NCBI RefSeq assembly: GCF_001651035.1
Contig: NZ_LXRG01000233.1
Coordinates: forward strand, 1-64,000
Direction: 5' to 3'
Length of the DNA: 64,000 nucleotides
DNA from: Halomonas sp. ALS9
GTDB lineage: Bacteria; Pseudomonadota; Gammaproteobacteria; Pseudomonadales; Halomonadaceae
Made by a program: the position numbers and the translations under genes. Positions 9,006 through 17,299 of the stretch are shown piece by piece. Below the pieces are notes generated by a model. It made no database searches. It was not told the DNA's origin and saw nothing but the letters and a program-made list of their open reading frames with translations. Each line of letters opens with the position of its first letter. Positions within the stretch are counted from its first letter, which is position 1.

Positions 9006-9824
9006 GTGACTGCTACAACGCCCGCGCTTGAACAGCCTTATTTAGACTTGATGCAAACCGTTCTGGAGCATGGCGTTGACCGCCACGACCGTACAGGTGT
9101 TGGCACGCGCTCCGTGTTTGGCCATCAAATGCGCTTCGACTTATCGCGAGGCTTTCCGCTACTGACCACCAAAAAACTCCACCTGCGCTCAATCATTCAC
9201 GAACTCCTGTGGTTCCTGAAAGGCGATACCAACATCGCCTACTTAAAAGAGAACGGTGTGCGGATCTGGGACGAGTGGGCGGATGAAAACGGTGACCTAG
9301 GCCCCGTTTACGGCTACCAGTGGCGCAGTTGGCCCGACCCCAAAGGCGGCAGCGTTGACCAAATTGCTAAAGTGCTTGGCCAAATTCGCACCTCGCCCCA
9401 GTCGCGCCGGCTGATTGTCTCGGCCTGGAACCCGGCCCAGGTCGATGAAATGCAGCTCCCGCCTTGCCATTGCCTATTTCAGTTTTATGTTGCCAATGGA
9501 AAACTGTCGTGCCAGCTTTATCAGCGCAGCGCTGACATTTTCCTCGGCGTGCCGTTCAATATCGCCAGCTACGCCTTGCTGCTAACCATGGTCGCTCAAG
9601 TGACCGGTCTGCAGCCGGGTGAATTTATCCACACCCTCGGCGATGCCCATCTTTACAGTAATCACCTTGATCAGGCCAAAGAGCAGTTGTCGCGCACACC
9701 CAAGGAAGCGCCTAAGCTGGTGCTTAACCCCGAAATAGACGACCTGTTTGCATTCCGTTTTGAAGACATTCACATTGACGCTTATGAGGCGCACCCGCAC
9801 ATAAAAGCCGAGGTGGCGGTATGA
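9006..9824 (+). CDS. thyA: Thymidylate synthase ThyA
   Basis: Converts dUMP to dTMP using methylene-tetrahydrofolate. Strong family motifs are present: DRTGVGTRSVFGHQMRF, the nucleophile region QLPPCHCLFQFYV with the catalytic Cys, and the dUMP-binding QRSADIFLGVPFNIASYA. The start is GTG 9006; the extra N-terminal residues before YLDLMQ are modest. It overlaps folA by four bases (ATGA), the classic thyA-folA coupling of the pathway that regenerates tetrahydrofolate. The segment upstream is occupied by repeat elements. Confidence 0.96.
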   Translation: MTATTPALEQPYLDLMQTVLEHGVDRHDRTGVGTRSVFGHQMRFDLSRGFPLLTTKKLHLRSIIHELLWFLKGDTNIAYLKENGVRIWDEWADENGDLGPVYGYQWRSWPDPKGGSVDQIAKVLGQIRTSPQSRRLIVSAWNPAQVDEMQLPPCHCLFQFYVANGKLSCQLYQRSADIFLGVPFNIASYALLLTMVAQVTGLQPGEFIHTLGDAHLYSNHLDQAKEQLSRTPKEAPKLVLNPEIDDLFAFRFEDIHIDAYEAHPHIKAEVAV

Positions 9825-10378
9825 GCCAGCAAAACGATATGAGTAACCAAAACGGCGCTTTCGACTCCCTAGTGCCGGTCGCAATGATCGTTGCCATGGC
9901 TAAAAATCGAGTGATCGGTGTAGACGGCAAGTTACCCTGGTACCTGCCTGAAGATTTAAAGTTCTTCAAACGCATTACTCAAGCAAAACCGCTGGTGATG
10001 GGGCGTAAAACCTATGCCTCCATTGGCAAGCCACTGCCCAATCGGCTTAATGTCGTCGTCACCCGCAACGCCGAGTTTTCTCATGAAGGCATACGCGTGT
10101 GCCACGACCTGCCTGCAGCGCTAGAACTAGCCGACCAGCATGCCACCATTGAGGCGGCAGAAGAGATCATGGTAATGGGAGGCGGTGAAATTTACCGCCA
10201 GGCGTTACCCTTTGCCCAACGGCTGTACATAACGGAAGTGGACATCGACGTAGAGGGCGACGCAACGTTTCCTGACTTCGACCCCAACGAGTGGCGAGAA
10301 GTACAGCGCGTAGCGGGGCAGCCAGCAGAAGGGCAGCCAAGCTATGATTTTGTCGTCTACGAGCGCATCGCCGACTGA
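9821..10378 (+). CDS. folA: Dihydrofolate reductase FolA
   Basis: NADPH-dependent reduction of dihydrofolate to tetrahydrofolate. Visible motifs include VAMAKNRVIGVDGKLPWYLPEDL (substrate site, with the acidic residue in PEDLKFF), VMGRKTYASIG and MVMGGGEIYRQ. At 185 residues it is slightly longer than usual because of a polar N-terminal tail of about 20 residues; the internal ATG 9839 is a possible shorter start. It is translationally coupled to thyA and followed 20 bases later by the ProQ-domain gene. Confidence 0.95.
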   Translation: MSQQNDMSNQNGAFDSLVPVAMIVAMAKNRVIGVDGKLPWYLPEDLKFFKRITQAKPLVMGRKTYASIGKPLPNRLNVVVTRNAEFSHEGIRVCHDLPAALELADQHATIEAAEEIMVMGGGEIYRQALPFAQRLYITEVDIDVEGDATFPDFDPNEWREVQRVAGQPAEGQPSYDFVVYERIAD

Positions 10379-10398
10379 AAAGGGCAAAGGAGAAGGCT

Positions 10399-11286
10399 AT
10401 GGCCGCCAGCTTAATGAATATGCTAGATGACTTAGAAACGCGTCTTGAACGCACACAAGCTGAGCTACTGGCCCTGCGTGAGGAAAACCAGCGGCTAAAG
10501 CAGCAATTGGCGCAGAAAGATGCCCAAGCGCAAAGCGTGCCAAGCTCTGAGCCCGCGGCTACAATAAAAGCTGACACATCTAGTGAAGTGGCTTTTGGCA
10601 CACAGCCCTTGGAAGCATCGTCCTTGGAAACATCGTCCTTGGAAGCACCGTCCTTGGAAGCACCGTCCTTGGAAGCACAGCCCCTCAACACACAAGCACT
10701 TGACGTTCCGGTACCTGAAAAGAGTGCATCTGACGAAACTGTTCCTTTCGAAGCTGTCTCTGTCGAAGCTGCCTCTGTCGAAGCTGACCCTGTTGAAGCT
10801 ACTCCTGCTGAAACGGCCAAAGCACCTTCACCGCATGCCCTGCTTAATCAATGGTACGAGCGATACCCCAAAGCGTTCTTTAAGGGGCATACCAAACCGC
10901 TGAAAATAGGTATCCACCAAGAGCTTGCTGAGCGTGAAGAGTGGCCCAATAAGCTGATTCGTCGCGCCTTGGCCAACTATGTGAACCTGCCGCGCTATAT
11001 AAAAGCAGTGCGAGAGGGTGCAGAACGGGTAGATTTGGATGGCCAGTCCGCTGGCAAAGTCGATAAAGAAGCAGCACTTCATGCGTCACAAAAACGCGGT
11101 GATCAGAAAGTAGTTGGGCAGCCCAAAAAAGCGCAATCTAATTCGTCGCCTGCTGCTAAAAAGCCCCGTATAGTGGCTCCTAAGCAGCATGAAGTAGAAC
11201 ATGAAGTAAAAAAAGCTGAGCCGCGTAAACCGCTTAGCATGGAAGACAAATTGTTAGACCTGCAGCAGAAATTTAAAGGCCGCTGA
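10399..11286 (+). CDS. ProQ/FinO-domain RNA-binding protein with repeat-rich linker
   Basis: RNA chaperone-type protein. It has an N-terminal coiled coil (about 1-45, LEERLERTQAELLALREEN-like heptads), a low-complexity acidic linker (about 50-140), the ProQ/FinO domain (about 148-220: PKAFFKGHTKPLKIGIHQEL, LANYVNLPRYIKAV) and a basic C-terminal tail ending LLDLQQKFKGR. FinO-domain proteins bind structured sRNA and mRNA 3' ends. The linker is encoded by two 15-base tandem-repeat tracts, so its length may vary between strains. AGGAGAAGG provides a strong ribosome binding site. It is not named proQ because several FinO-domain paralogues usually coexist. Confidence 0.85.
   Translation: MAASLMNMLDDLETRLERTQAELLALREENQRLKQQLAQKDAQAQSVPSSEPAATIKADTSSEVAFGTQPLEASSLETSSLEAPSLEAPSLEAQPLNTQALDVPVPEKSASDETVPFEAVSVEAASVEADPVEATPAETAKAPSPHALLNQWYERYPKAFFKGHTKPLKIGIHQELAEREEWPNKLIRRALANYVNLPRYIKAVREGAERVDLDGQSAGKVDKEAALHASQKRGDQKVVGQPKKAQSNSSPAAKKPRIVAPKQHEVEHEVKKAEPRKPLSMEDKLLDLQQKFKGR
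10602..10684 (+). repeat. 15-base in-frame tandem repeat in the ProQ-domain gene
   Basis: About five near-identical copies of a 15-base unit (TTGGAAGCACCGTCC) encode Leu-Glu-Ala-Pro/Ser-Ser. A second, more degenerate 15-base tract with GAAGCTG(CT)CTCTGT units follows at about 10750-10800. Because the unit is a multiple of three, copy-number change would alter linker length without a frameshift. Confidence 0.85.
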
Positions 11287-11550
11287 GACCAACCCTGGCG
11301 GCAGGGGTTCCATAAAAAAGCACAATTAGTAAAAAAACACTGTTTTTTTCTATTGCGTTCCCTGGAGTCCCGGTATAGAGTTTGTTCTGCGAGCATTGGA
11401 CTATAACAAGGCTTAGTTGAGGACATGCCGCATACCACCGGGAAAAACCGGCGGATGGCAAAAGAGCATGGCCCGCAAAAGCCAACTGCCAGCTTATTAA
11501 GAGCTGAGCAGCAACGATCGAAACAGTATACGAGTTAAGGAACTTACATC

Positions 11551-12624
11551 ATGAAAAAAACACTTTTAGCGACTGCTATCGTTGGTGCCCTGGGTGCCTC
11601 AGCTGCAGCACAAGCTGCAACTGTTTATGACCAAGACGGTACCAAGCTGGACATTTATGGCCGTATCGCCATGGGTGTTGCTGGTGGCGGCTCTGAATTC
11701 AATAACGCTGGTCAGAAAATTGATGACGGCGCTGAGTTCGTAGACGTTTATTCACGTCTTGGCTTGCGCATGAGCCACGAAGTTTCTCGCGACCTGACTG
11801 CTTTTGGTCGTCTTGAGTGGCGTTTCGATGGTGACGAGCGTACTGGCCCTAGCGGTAACGGCAATACCGGCTTTAAAGAAGTTCGTCAGAGCTACCTCGG
11901 CCTGCAAAGCGACCAGTTCGGTACTTTCCAAGCGGGTAACTTCGATAGCTTCTACAACCAGTTCGTTTCTCTGCCGTTCGATGTTTACATCGACCGTGGT
12001 TTTGAATTCGCTGGTCACCCGAAGCAGTCACGTGGCGACTCAATCGGTTACTACACACCTGATCTGAGCGGCTTCACTGCTTACCTGCAAGCTAAGCACT
12101 ACAGCGAGCGCGGTCTAACTGAAGCTCAGCAATCTTCTGAAGGTGAAGTTGTTGCAGCACAGGGTGGCGTTCGTTATGCACAAGGTCCTGTTACCATCGG
12201 TTTAGGCTTTGTTGATGACGTTCAGCGTGGCGGCGGTAACGGCGAAGTGATGTACGGCCTGATCGGTTCTTACGACTTCACAGACCAGTTCTCTGCACGT
12301 CTGGGCTATGAAGCTCGTGACAACAACGACAGCTACGCTCTTCGTGGTGCAAACGACGAAAACGGCTACGACAAAGTCGGCCTGGGTGGTACTTTCACCA
12401 CTGGTCCTTGGGCATTCACTGCTGACTACTACAACGTAGATCGTGACAGTGGCCTGGACGACAGTAACGCATGGGCGCTTGGTTCTTACTACAAAGTTTC
12501 CAGCAGCTTCGATGTGTTCCTAGAGCTAGCTGACGGCGACGCGCCGACTGTTGATCGTGACGTTACCCTTGGTGACCTGACCGACGACGTATACTGGCTG
12601 ACAGGCGCTCGTTACCACTTCTAA
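11551..12624 (+). CDS. Outer-membrane porin
   Basis: General diffusion porin of the Gram-negative OmpC/Porin_4 type. It has a signal peptide (MKKTLLATAIVGALG...AQA, cleavage before ATVYDQ), the N-terminal strand KLDIYGRIAMGV, aspartate-rich loops typical of halophile porins, and a C-terminal strand ending ARYHF with the terminal Phe needed for BAM recognition. At 357 residues it has a normal length. A start-proximal AAGGAA ribosome binding site is present. It has its own terminator and a close paralogue immediately downstream. The 264-base gap upstream holds an imperfect CCACCGG/CCGGCGG hairpin (11436-11455), likely in the leader, and no other gene. Confidence 0.92.
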   Translation: MKKTLLATAIVGALGASAAAQAATVYDQDGTKLDIYGRIAMGVAGGGSEFNNAGQKIDDGAEFVDVYSRLGLRMSHEVSRDLTAFGRLEWRFDGDERTGPSGNGNTGFKEVRQSYLGLQSDQFGTFQAGNFDSFYNQFVSLPFDVYIDRGFEFAGHPKQSRGDSIGYYTPDLSGFTAYLQAKHYSERGLTEAQQSSEGEVVAAQGGVRYAQGPVTIGLGFVDDVQRGGGNGEVMYGLIGSYDFTDQFSARLGYEARDNNDSYALRGANDENGYDKVGLGGTFTTGPWAFTADYYNVDRDSGLDDSNAWALGSYYKVSSSFDVFLELADGDAPTVDRDVTLGDLTDDVYWLTGARYHF

Positions 12625-12676
12625 GCTTGGTTTAAACACCATGCTTGAAAGGTAACTGCCTAGCAGAACCAAATAG

Positions 12677-12705
12677 AACCGGCCTCTTAGAGGCCGGTTT
12701 TTTTT
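12677..12705 (+). terminator. Rho-independent terminator after the first porin
   Basis: Perfect stem AACCGGCCT / AGGCCGGTT with a 5-base loop followed by an uninterrupted T-tract, located 53 bases after the porin stop. Confidence 0.93.
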
Positions 12706-12850
12706 GGCTCATCGATTGCCTTTTCTGTAGTTAATACAAATAAGAACGTTTTTCCTTTAATAATAACTTGATATTGTATAACATTATTCCGCTGCGCAGC
12801 TGAGTAGCTAAAGCAGCCAATAAAATTAGCGTATCAAGGGATTATTTCTA

Positions 12851-13876
12851 ATGCAGAAGAAGCAGTTGGCAGTGGCGGTAGCAAGCCTGTTAAGTATCTC
12901 CTCGGCTCAAGCCACAACGCTTTATGATCAGGATGGCACGAAGCTGGATATTTATGGACGTATTTCCATGGGTATTGCAGGCGGTGGGCCTGAGTTTAAT
13001 AGCGCAGGAAATAAAGTTAATGACGGCGCTGAATTTGTTGATGTTTACTCCCGTCTTGGGTTTCGAATGAGCCACAAAGTTACTTCAGACCTTAACGCCT
13101 TTGGGCATTTGGAGTGGCGCTTTACCGGCGACGAGCGAAACACTAACCAAGGTTTCAACGAAATTCGTCAGAGCTATATCGGCTTGGCGAGCAAACAGTA
13201 CGGTACGTTGCTGGCAGGTAATTTTAATAGCATGTACTCCCAGTTTGTCTCAATGCCCTTTGATGTTTATCAAGACCGCGGCTTGCTGTTTAAATCATCG
13301 GGTCTGCAGTCCTGGGGTGACTCGCTTGCCTATTACACGCCTGAGCTAAACGGTTTCACCTCTTTCCTACAAGTTAAACACTACAGCGAGCGCGGATTAA
13401 CGGCTGCGGAACAGAGTAGTGAAGGCGATGTAACCGCTGCTCAGGGCGGCGTTCAGTACCAGCAGGGGGCTTTAAAGGTCGGGTTTGGCGCAGTTGAAAA
13501 CGTAGTGCGTGGCGGTGGTAGCGCAAACGGCGAAATGCTTTATGGCCTTATCGGCTCATACTCACTATCTGATCAGCTATCAATGCGCTTAGGTATCGAA
13601 ACTCAAGACAACAGCGATACCTATGGCGGCGGGTTCGAGACGGTAGGCCTGGGTGGTACTTACTCCACTGGGCCCTGGGCATTTACCGCAGATTACTACA
13701 ACGTAGACCGCGACGACGGTGAAGAGAGCAACGCTTGGGCCGCGGGGGCTTACTATAAGATTTCCAGTGCATTTGATGTGTTCGTGGAGCTAGCGGATGG
13801 TGATGCGCCTAGCATGCGAAAAGAAAGTACGGCAGACCGGACGTATTGGCTGACAGGAGCGCGATATCATTTCTAA
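12851..13876 (+). CDS. Second outer-membrane porin (paralogue)
   Basis: Tandem paralogue of the preceding porin. It shares the motifs TLYDQDGTKLDIYGRI, GAEFVDVYSRLGFRMSH, KHYSERGLTAAEQSSEG and GPWAFTADYYNVDRD, and ends ARYHF. The signal peptide is MQKKQLAVAVASLLSISSAQA. It is shorter (341 residues) with deletions mainly in extracellular loops, and less GC-optimised in codon choice than the first copy, suggesting lower expression. The region before it (12706-12850) is AT-rich and probably holds its own promoter (TATAAC at about 12776), implying independent regulation of the two porins. Confidence 0.92.
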   Translation: MQKKQLAVAVASLLSISSAQATTLYDQDGTKLDIYGRISMGIAGGGPEFNSAGNKVNDGAEFVDVYSRLGFRMSHKVTSDLNAFGHLEWRFTGDERNTNQGFNEIRQSYIGLASKQYGTLLAGNFNSMYSQFVSMPFDVYQDRGLLFKSSGLQSWGDSLAYYTPELNGFTSFLQVKHYSERGLTAAEQSSEGDVTAAQGGVQYQQGALKVGFGAVENVVRGGGSANGEMLYGLIGSYSLSDQLSMRLGIETQDNSDTYGGGFETVGLGGTYSTGPWAFTADYYNVDRDDGEESNAWAAGAYYKISSAFDVFVELADGDAPSMRKESTADRTYWLTGARYHF

Positions 13877-13914
13877 TATTGCGCTAAAGCATTAAAAAAA
13901 ATTTGTTTATATTG

Positions 13915-13946
13915 AAACGGTCTCATCAATGTGGCCGTTTTTTTTG
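13915..13946 (+). terminator. Rho-independent terminator after the second porin
   Basis: Stem AAACGGTC / GGCCGTTT (one G-T pair) with a 10-base loop and a following run of T residues, 39 bases after the porin stop. It separates the porins from the polysaccharide operon. Confidence 0.85.
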
Positions 13947-14128
13947 GATTTTCAACGGCCGCAATGTTCACACGAAGAATGAATAAGCTGTACAGTCTTT
14001 GTCTATGTAGAGCCGCTGGCTGTATTCCCCTACAATGGGGCGCTGGCAAAAACGCGTTGCGCTTGTGCCATCCACTTTCATCCACCCAGAGAAAGTAGGG
14101 CAAGGGAATACGCCCGTTATAATCCCTG

Positions 14129-14140
14129 GGCGGTAGCGTG
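14129..14140 (+). promoter_or_regulatory. ops element (JUMPstart-like) in the capsule operon leader
   Basis: GGCGGTAGCGTG is identical to the core ops sequence at which RNA polymerase pauses and recruits RfaH in enterobacteria. The bases before it (TTATAATCCCTG) resemble the 3' part of the JUMPstart element. It lies 20 bases before the first gene of the export operon. A promoter with TACAAT at 14031-14036 would put ops about 85 bases into the transcript, a normal position; this promoter is a guess. An RfaH gene is present at 53174-53695. Confidence 0.85.
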
Positions 14141-14160
14141 CCTTTTATTTGGAAATAATG

Positions 14161-14568
14161 ATGTCGACACCTCAACGTTTACCCGTGATGCGAGCTCGTA
14201 TGCTGTTGGCGGTGCTTAGTGCTGCCATTTTAAGCGGCTGCGCTTCCTATCCATCAAGCAACACGCAGCAAGAAGCGCAATACGTACTTAATAATGATCC
14301 AGCCACATTGATACAGAATGAAAGTCTCAATGGGTTTTTAGCCCAGGCGCCTGCTGGCGGCATTATCAATGTTGCCAGTACTCCATGGGGCAATGGTGTT
14401 GAGATCGTCGCCGATGCCGCCTATCTAGCTGCCAGTGGTCGTGAGTGCCGCAAACTCAAAGTGGTTGCTGCAGGTAACAGCAATGCCCGTACCGCGTTAG
14501 TGTGTAAAACGCCTGATGGCTGGGTAGACCAACGGGTTGTCATCGAAACCACAGAAGGGCGTTACTAA
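14161..14568 (+). CDS. Small outer-membrane lipoprotein of the capsule operon
   Basis: Predicted lipoprotein: N-terminal arginines, a hydrophobic segment MLLAVLSAAILSGC with lipobox LSGC (Cys about residue 23), then a mature domain of about 110 residues with two further Cys residues (ECRKL and LVCKTP) that could form a disulfide. No named family is certain; similar small lipoproteins accompany KpsD/Wza genes in other capsule loci. ATG 14161 is chosen because GGA lies 7 bases upstream; ATG 14158 is adjacent. The stop overlaps the kpsD-like start (TAATG), so the two are coupled. It is the first gene after the ops element. Confidence 0.75.
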   Translation: MSTPQRLPVMRARMLLAVLSAAILSGCASYPSSNTQQEAQYVLNNDPATLIQNESLNGFLAQAPAGGIINVASTPWGNGVEIVADAAYLAASGRECRKLKVVAAGNSNARTALVCKTPDGWVDQRVVIETTEGRY

Positions 14569-16289
14569 TGCGAGCTGCCAACATGCTGAAACGTTTACAG
14601 GTTACCCGCCCACTGGCCATTATCTCTACAGCGCTGATTGGGAGCTGCATAACGACGCTGACATGGGCGCAAGCAATAAGCTTGCCGGACTCCATTCTTC
14701 CCAATGAACAGGTGAGCCAGCAGGAACAAGTAAATGATACGCCAAGAGCAGATTGGCGCAGCGGAACGGTAGGGCCAGTTGTATCAGCACCTCAAGACCC
14801 GGATGTGTTGCCGCCTTTTGGCGCCAATCTGTTCAGCGGCGGTTTCCGTGGTGCGATGGGAGATGGCCTTAATCCAGATTACCGCATTAAGCCTGGTGAC
14901 CAAGTCACTGTTCGTGCTTGGGGAGCATTTGAATTTGACCGTGTCCTACCCGTTGATGCCCAGGGCAATATTTTTATTCCCGGCTCTGGCCCTCTCAACG
15001 TAGAAGGGCAAAACAGCCAGGAAGTGGATGGTAGCGTTCGCCAAGCCATTACCTCGGTATACCCTGATAACGTAGAGGTATACACCAATCTTCAAGGTGT
15101 TCAGCCGGTGGCGGTGTATGTAACCGGGTATGTCGAAAACCCAGGGCGCTACGCAGGAACGCCAAACGATTCACTGCTCTATTTTTTAGATCAGTCAGGC
15201 GGCATTGATCAGGACTTGGGTAGTTACCGACAAATCCGTGTCATCAGAGACGGTCGCGATGTGGCAACTGTCGATCTCTATGATTTCTTGATCAACGGCA
15301 ACATTCCTCGCCCACAATTTAAGGATGGCGATACCATCGTTGTAGAAGAGCGCGGGCCGGCGATCGCTGTTGGTGGTGACGTTCACCGAGAGTATCGTTA
15401 TGAGATGACAGGCAGCACTTTGAGCGGTGCTGAGCTAGTGAATTTGGCACGGCTAAGGAGTGGCGTTTCGCACGTGTTGCTTCGTGGTGATCGTGAAAGT
15501 GGGCCTATCGCTCAATACTTCCCCATCGATATGTTTTACGGCCAAACGATACGCAGCGGCGATGAGGTTCTCTTCAGTGCCGATAAGCGAAGCGAAACCA
15601 TTGTTGTTGAAGTGGAGGGGAGCTACTACGGCCCATCACGCTACGCTTTACCTCGTGATGCCCGTCTAAGCGAACTGTTGGACGCCATTGCCGTACCGGA
15701 AAACATGACGGCCGTAGAGAGCATTTCCCTACGCCGGGAAAGTGTTAAAGAGCAGCAGGCGCAGTCCCTTGAAGACAGCCTACGTCGCCTAGAAACCACC
15801 TACCTAGGTGCATCCTCAAGCACAAACGAAGAAGCGCAGATTCGAGTACAAGAAGCCGAACTGATTCAAAACTTTATTCAACGTGCCAGCGAATTAGAGC
15901 CCAGTGGCCGTTTGGTGGTCGCCTATAACGATCGTATTTCTGATATACGCTTGCAGGACGGCGATGTAGTCACTATTCCAGAAGTCAGTGACTCCATGCT
16001 GATCAGTGGTGAAGTGCTGGTGCCCCAAGCGGCTGTCTACCGGCCAGGCATGAACGTGATCGATTACATTGAAAGCGCCGGCGGCTTCACTGAGCGTGCC
16101 GATGACGATCACATTCTTGTAGTACGCCAGAACGGTGCGGTTGAAAACGCCCGTAACGTGAACCTGCGCCCAGGCGATGAAATCCTCGTCATGCCCGCTG
16201 CACCCACGCATAACCTGCAGCTAGCCTCAACGCTCACGCAAATCCTCTACCAGATTGCCGTAGCCACCAAAGTAGCGGTTGATTTGTAA
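14568..16289 (+). CDS. Capsule export protein, KpsD/Wza-like (SLBB domains)
   Basis: Periplasmic/outer-membrane polysaccharide export protein. After a signal peptide (cleavage probably near TWAQA) come a Poly_export domain (DYRIKPGDQVTVRAWG, about residues 103-190), then several SLBB/soluble ligand-binding segments (VYVTGYVENPGRY, VEVEGSYYGPSRYALP, LISGEVLVPQAAVYRPG). At 573 residues it is closest to KpsD of ABC-dependent capsule systems rather than the shorter Wza. It is followed by KpsM- and KpsE-like genes, consistent with a transenvelope export complex. Confidence 0.85.
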   Translation: MRAANMLKRLQVTRPLAIISTALIGSCITTLTWAQAISLPDSILPNEQVSQQEQVNDTPRADWRSGTVGPVVSAPQDPDVLPPFGANLFSGGFRGAMGDGLNPDYRIKPGDQVTVRAWGAFEFDRVLPVDAQGNIFIPGSGPLNVEGQNSQEVDGSVRQAITSVYPDNVEVYTNLQGVQPVAVYVTGYVENPGRYAGTPNDSLLYFLDQSGGIDQDLGSYRQIRVIRDGRDVATVDLYDFLINGNIPRPQFKDGDTIVVEERGPAIAVGGDVHREYRYEMTGSTLSGAELVNLARLRSGVSHVLLRGDRESGPIAQYFPIDMFYGQTIRSGDEVLFSADKRSETIVVEVEGSYYGPSRYALPRDARLSELLDAIAVPENMTAVESISLRRESVKEQQAQSLEDSLRRLETTYLGASSSTNEEAQIRVQEAELIQNFIQRASELEPSGRLVVAYNDRISDIRLQDGDVVTIPEVSDSMLISGEVLVPQAAVYRPGMNVIDYIESAGGFTERADDDHILVVRQNGAVENARNVNLRPGDEILVMPAAPTHNLQLASTLTQILYQIAVATKVAVDL

Positions 16290-16290
16290 T

Positions 16291-16339
16291 AGTGGTGAGT
16301 GGTGAGTGGTGAGTGGTGAGTGGTGAGTGGTGAGTGGTG
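16291..16339 (+). repeat. Seven-base tandem repeat (AGTGGTG)7
   Basis: Seven perfect head-to-tail copies of AGTGGTG immediately after the kpsD-like stop. The unit is the complement of the CACCACT units seen in rmlD and near other repeats. Its purity suggests slippage-prone DNA. Confidence 0.95.
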
Positions 16340-16364
16340 AAGAGAAGAGTAAATCGACTTTTTT

Positions 16365-16395
16365 GTAGCGCGGCGTAAGCGTTAGCGCACCCGCG
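16365..16395 (+). repeat. Partial class A REP-like half
   Basis: Starts GTAGCGCGGCGTAAGCG and runs through GCGCACCCGCG before sequence similarity stops. It is a truncated member of the dispersed family, located 25 bases after the (AGTGGTG)7 tract. Confidence 0.7.
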
Positions 16396-16399
16396 ACCC

Positions 16400-16432
16400 G
16401 GCGGAAATGGTGGTGTATCCACTATTTCCGCC
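16400..16432 (+). other. Strong hairpin before kpsM
   Basis: A 14-base-pair stem (GGCGGAAATGGTGG / CCACTATTTCCGCC, one G-T pair) with loop TGTAT lies 51 bases before the kpsM start. There is no T-tract, so simple intrinsic termination is unlikely. It could act as a leader structure, a processing site, or the remnant of a repeat. Confidence 0.65.
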
Positions 16433-16483
16433 GTCACACAATGCGCAGGAACACACTTTGTATTTCTCTGAAGAAGTAGCGCT

Positions 16484-17296
16484 ATGGATAATGTAAACGG
16501 CGGCCCACGGCGGAGCACACGAACACCGTGGCAAGTCACGCGTAGTGTGTGGTATGCCATGTTTATGCGCGAAGCCATTTCGCGCACCATGTCGGATCGT
16601 ATGGGCTGGTTTTGGATGGTTTTTGAGCCGATAGCTTTCGGCGGAATCATGATAGCCATTAGGAGTTTTATAAGTAGTGATAGGCTAGTATTAAATGCCT
16701 CATTCATACCTTGGCTAATTGCTGGCTTATTAGGTTTTTCACTTGCTAGAGAAGGAATGTTACGTGGCATGGGGGCGGTAGAGTCTAATAATGCTCTTTT
16801 TACATATCGGCAAGTACAGCCTGTGGATCCTGTGATAGTACGTAACTTTCTTGAGGGAATGTTACGTAGTTTTATTTTTCTAATTTTTATTGCAGGTGGG
16901 TTAATGCTTGGGCTCGATATGTATCCTGACAACCCAGTTGGAGCTATGACTGCTTGGTTTTCTTTATGGAGCCTTGGTTTGGGATTGGGTCTTGTGGCTT
17001 CTGTGACTGCAACTTTAGTTCCTGAAGTTGGAAAAGTTATTCGTATGTTGTCTTTGCCACTGATGATTATTTCCGGAGTTATATTTCCACTTAATCAGTT
17101 GCCTCATTGGTTATTAGAATACTTAATGATTAATCCGATACCTCATGGGCTTGAAATGCTTAGGTTAGGTTTTTTTGAAAATTATAGAACAATCCATGGT
17201 ACCAGTATGACTTACCTGTGGCTTGTAACGCTTACGTTAAATGCATTGGGGCTATTAATGCACCTGCGCTTTGCTGATCGATTGAAGGCACAATAA
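16484..17296 (+). CDS. kpsM: Capsule ABC transporter permease, KpsM-like
   Basis: ABC-2 type membrane permease that moves capsular polysaccharide across the inner membrane. It has six hydrophobic segments and the typical N-terminal amphipathic region with MFMREAISR, then DRMGWFWMVFEPIAFGG. At 270 residues it matches KpsM/BexB/CtrC. Composition changes abruptly at about 16640: the first 150 bases are GC-rich like the neighbours, the rest is clearly AT-richer, suggesting a recombinant gene. The partner ATPase (kpsT-like) is not adjacent but lies at 21107. Confidence 0.88.
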   Translation: MDNVNGGPRRSTRTPWQVTRSVWYAMFMREAISRTMSDRMGWFWMVFEPIAFGGIMIAIRSFISSDRLVLNASFIPWLIAGLLGFSLAREGMLRGMGAVESNNALFTYRQVQPVDPVIVRNFLEGMLRSFIFLIFIAGGLMLGLDMYPDNPVGAMTAWFSLWSLGLGLGLVASVTATLVPEVGKVIRMLSLPLMIISGVIFPLNQLPHWLLEYLMINPIPHGLEMLRLGFFENYRTIHGTSMTYLWLVTLTLNALGLLMHLRFADRLKAQ

Positions 17297-17299
17297 ACT

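Noticed and set aside
10167..10820. Minus-strand 217-codon frame opposite folA and the ProQ gene
   Set aside because: It is a shadow of the 15-base repeats and folA; the composition is Ser/Lys repeats with no start signal.
14118..14123. TATAAT as the -10 box for the capsule operon
   Set aside because: It would put the ops element at the transcription start, where RfaH recruitment cannot occur; it fits better as part of the JUMPstart-like sequence.
15041..15052. Second ops-like site (GGTAGCGTT) within the kpsD-like gene
   Set aside because: Only the 3' part matches; the required GGC before GGTAGCGT is ATG-context sequence instead, and it lies inside coding sequence.
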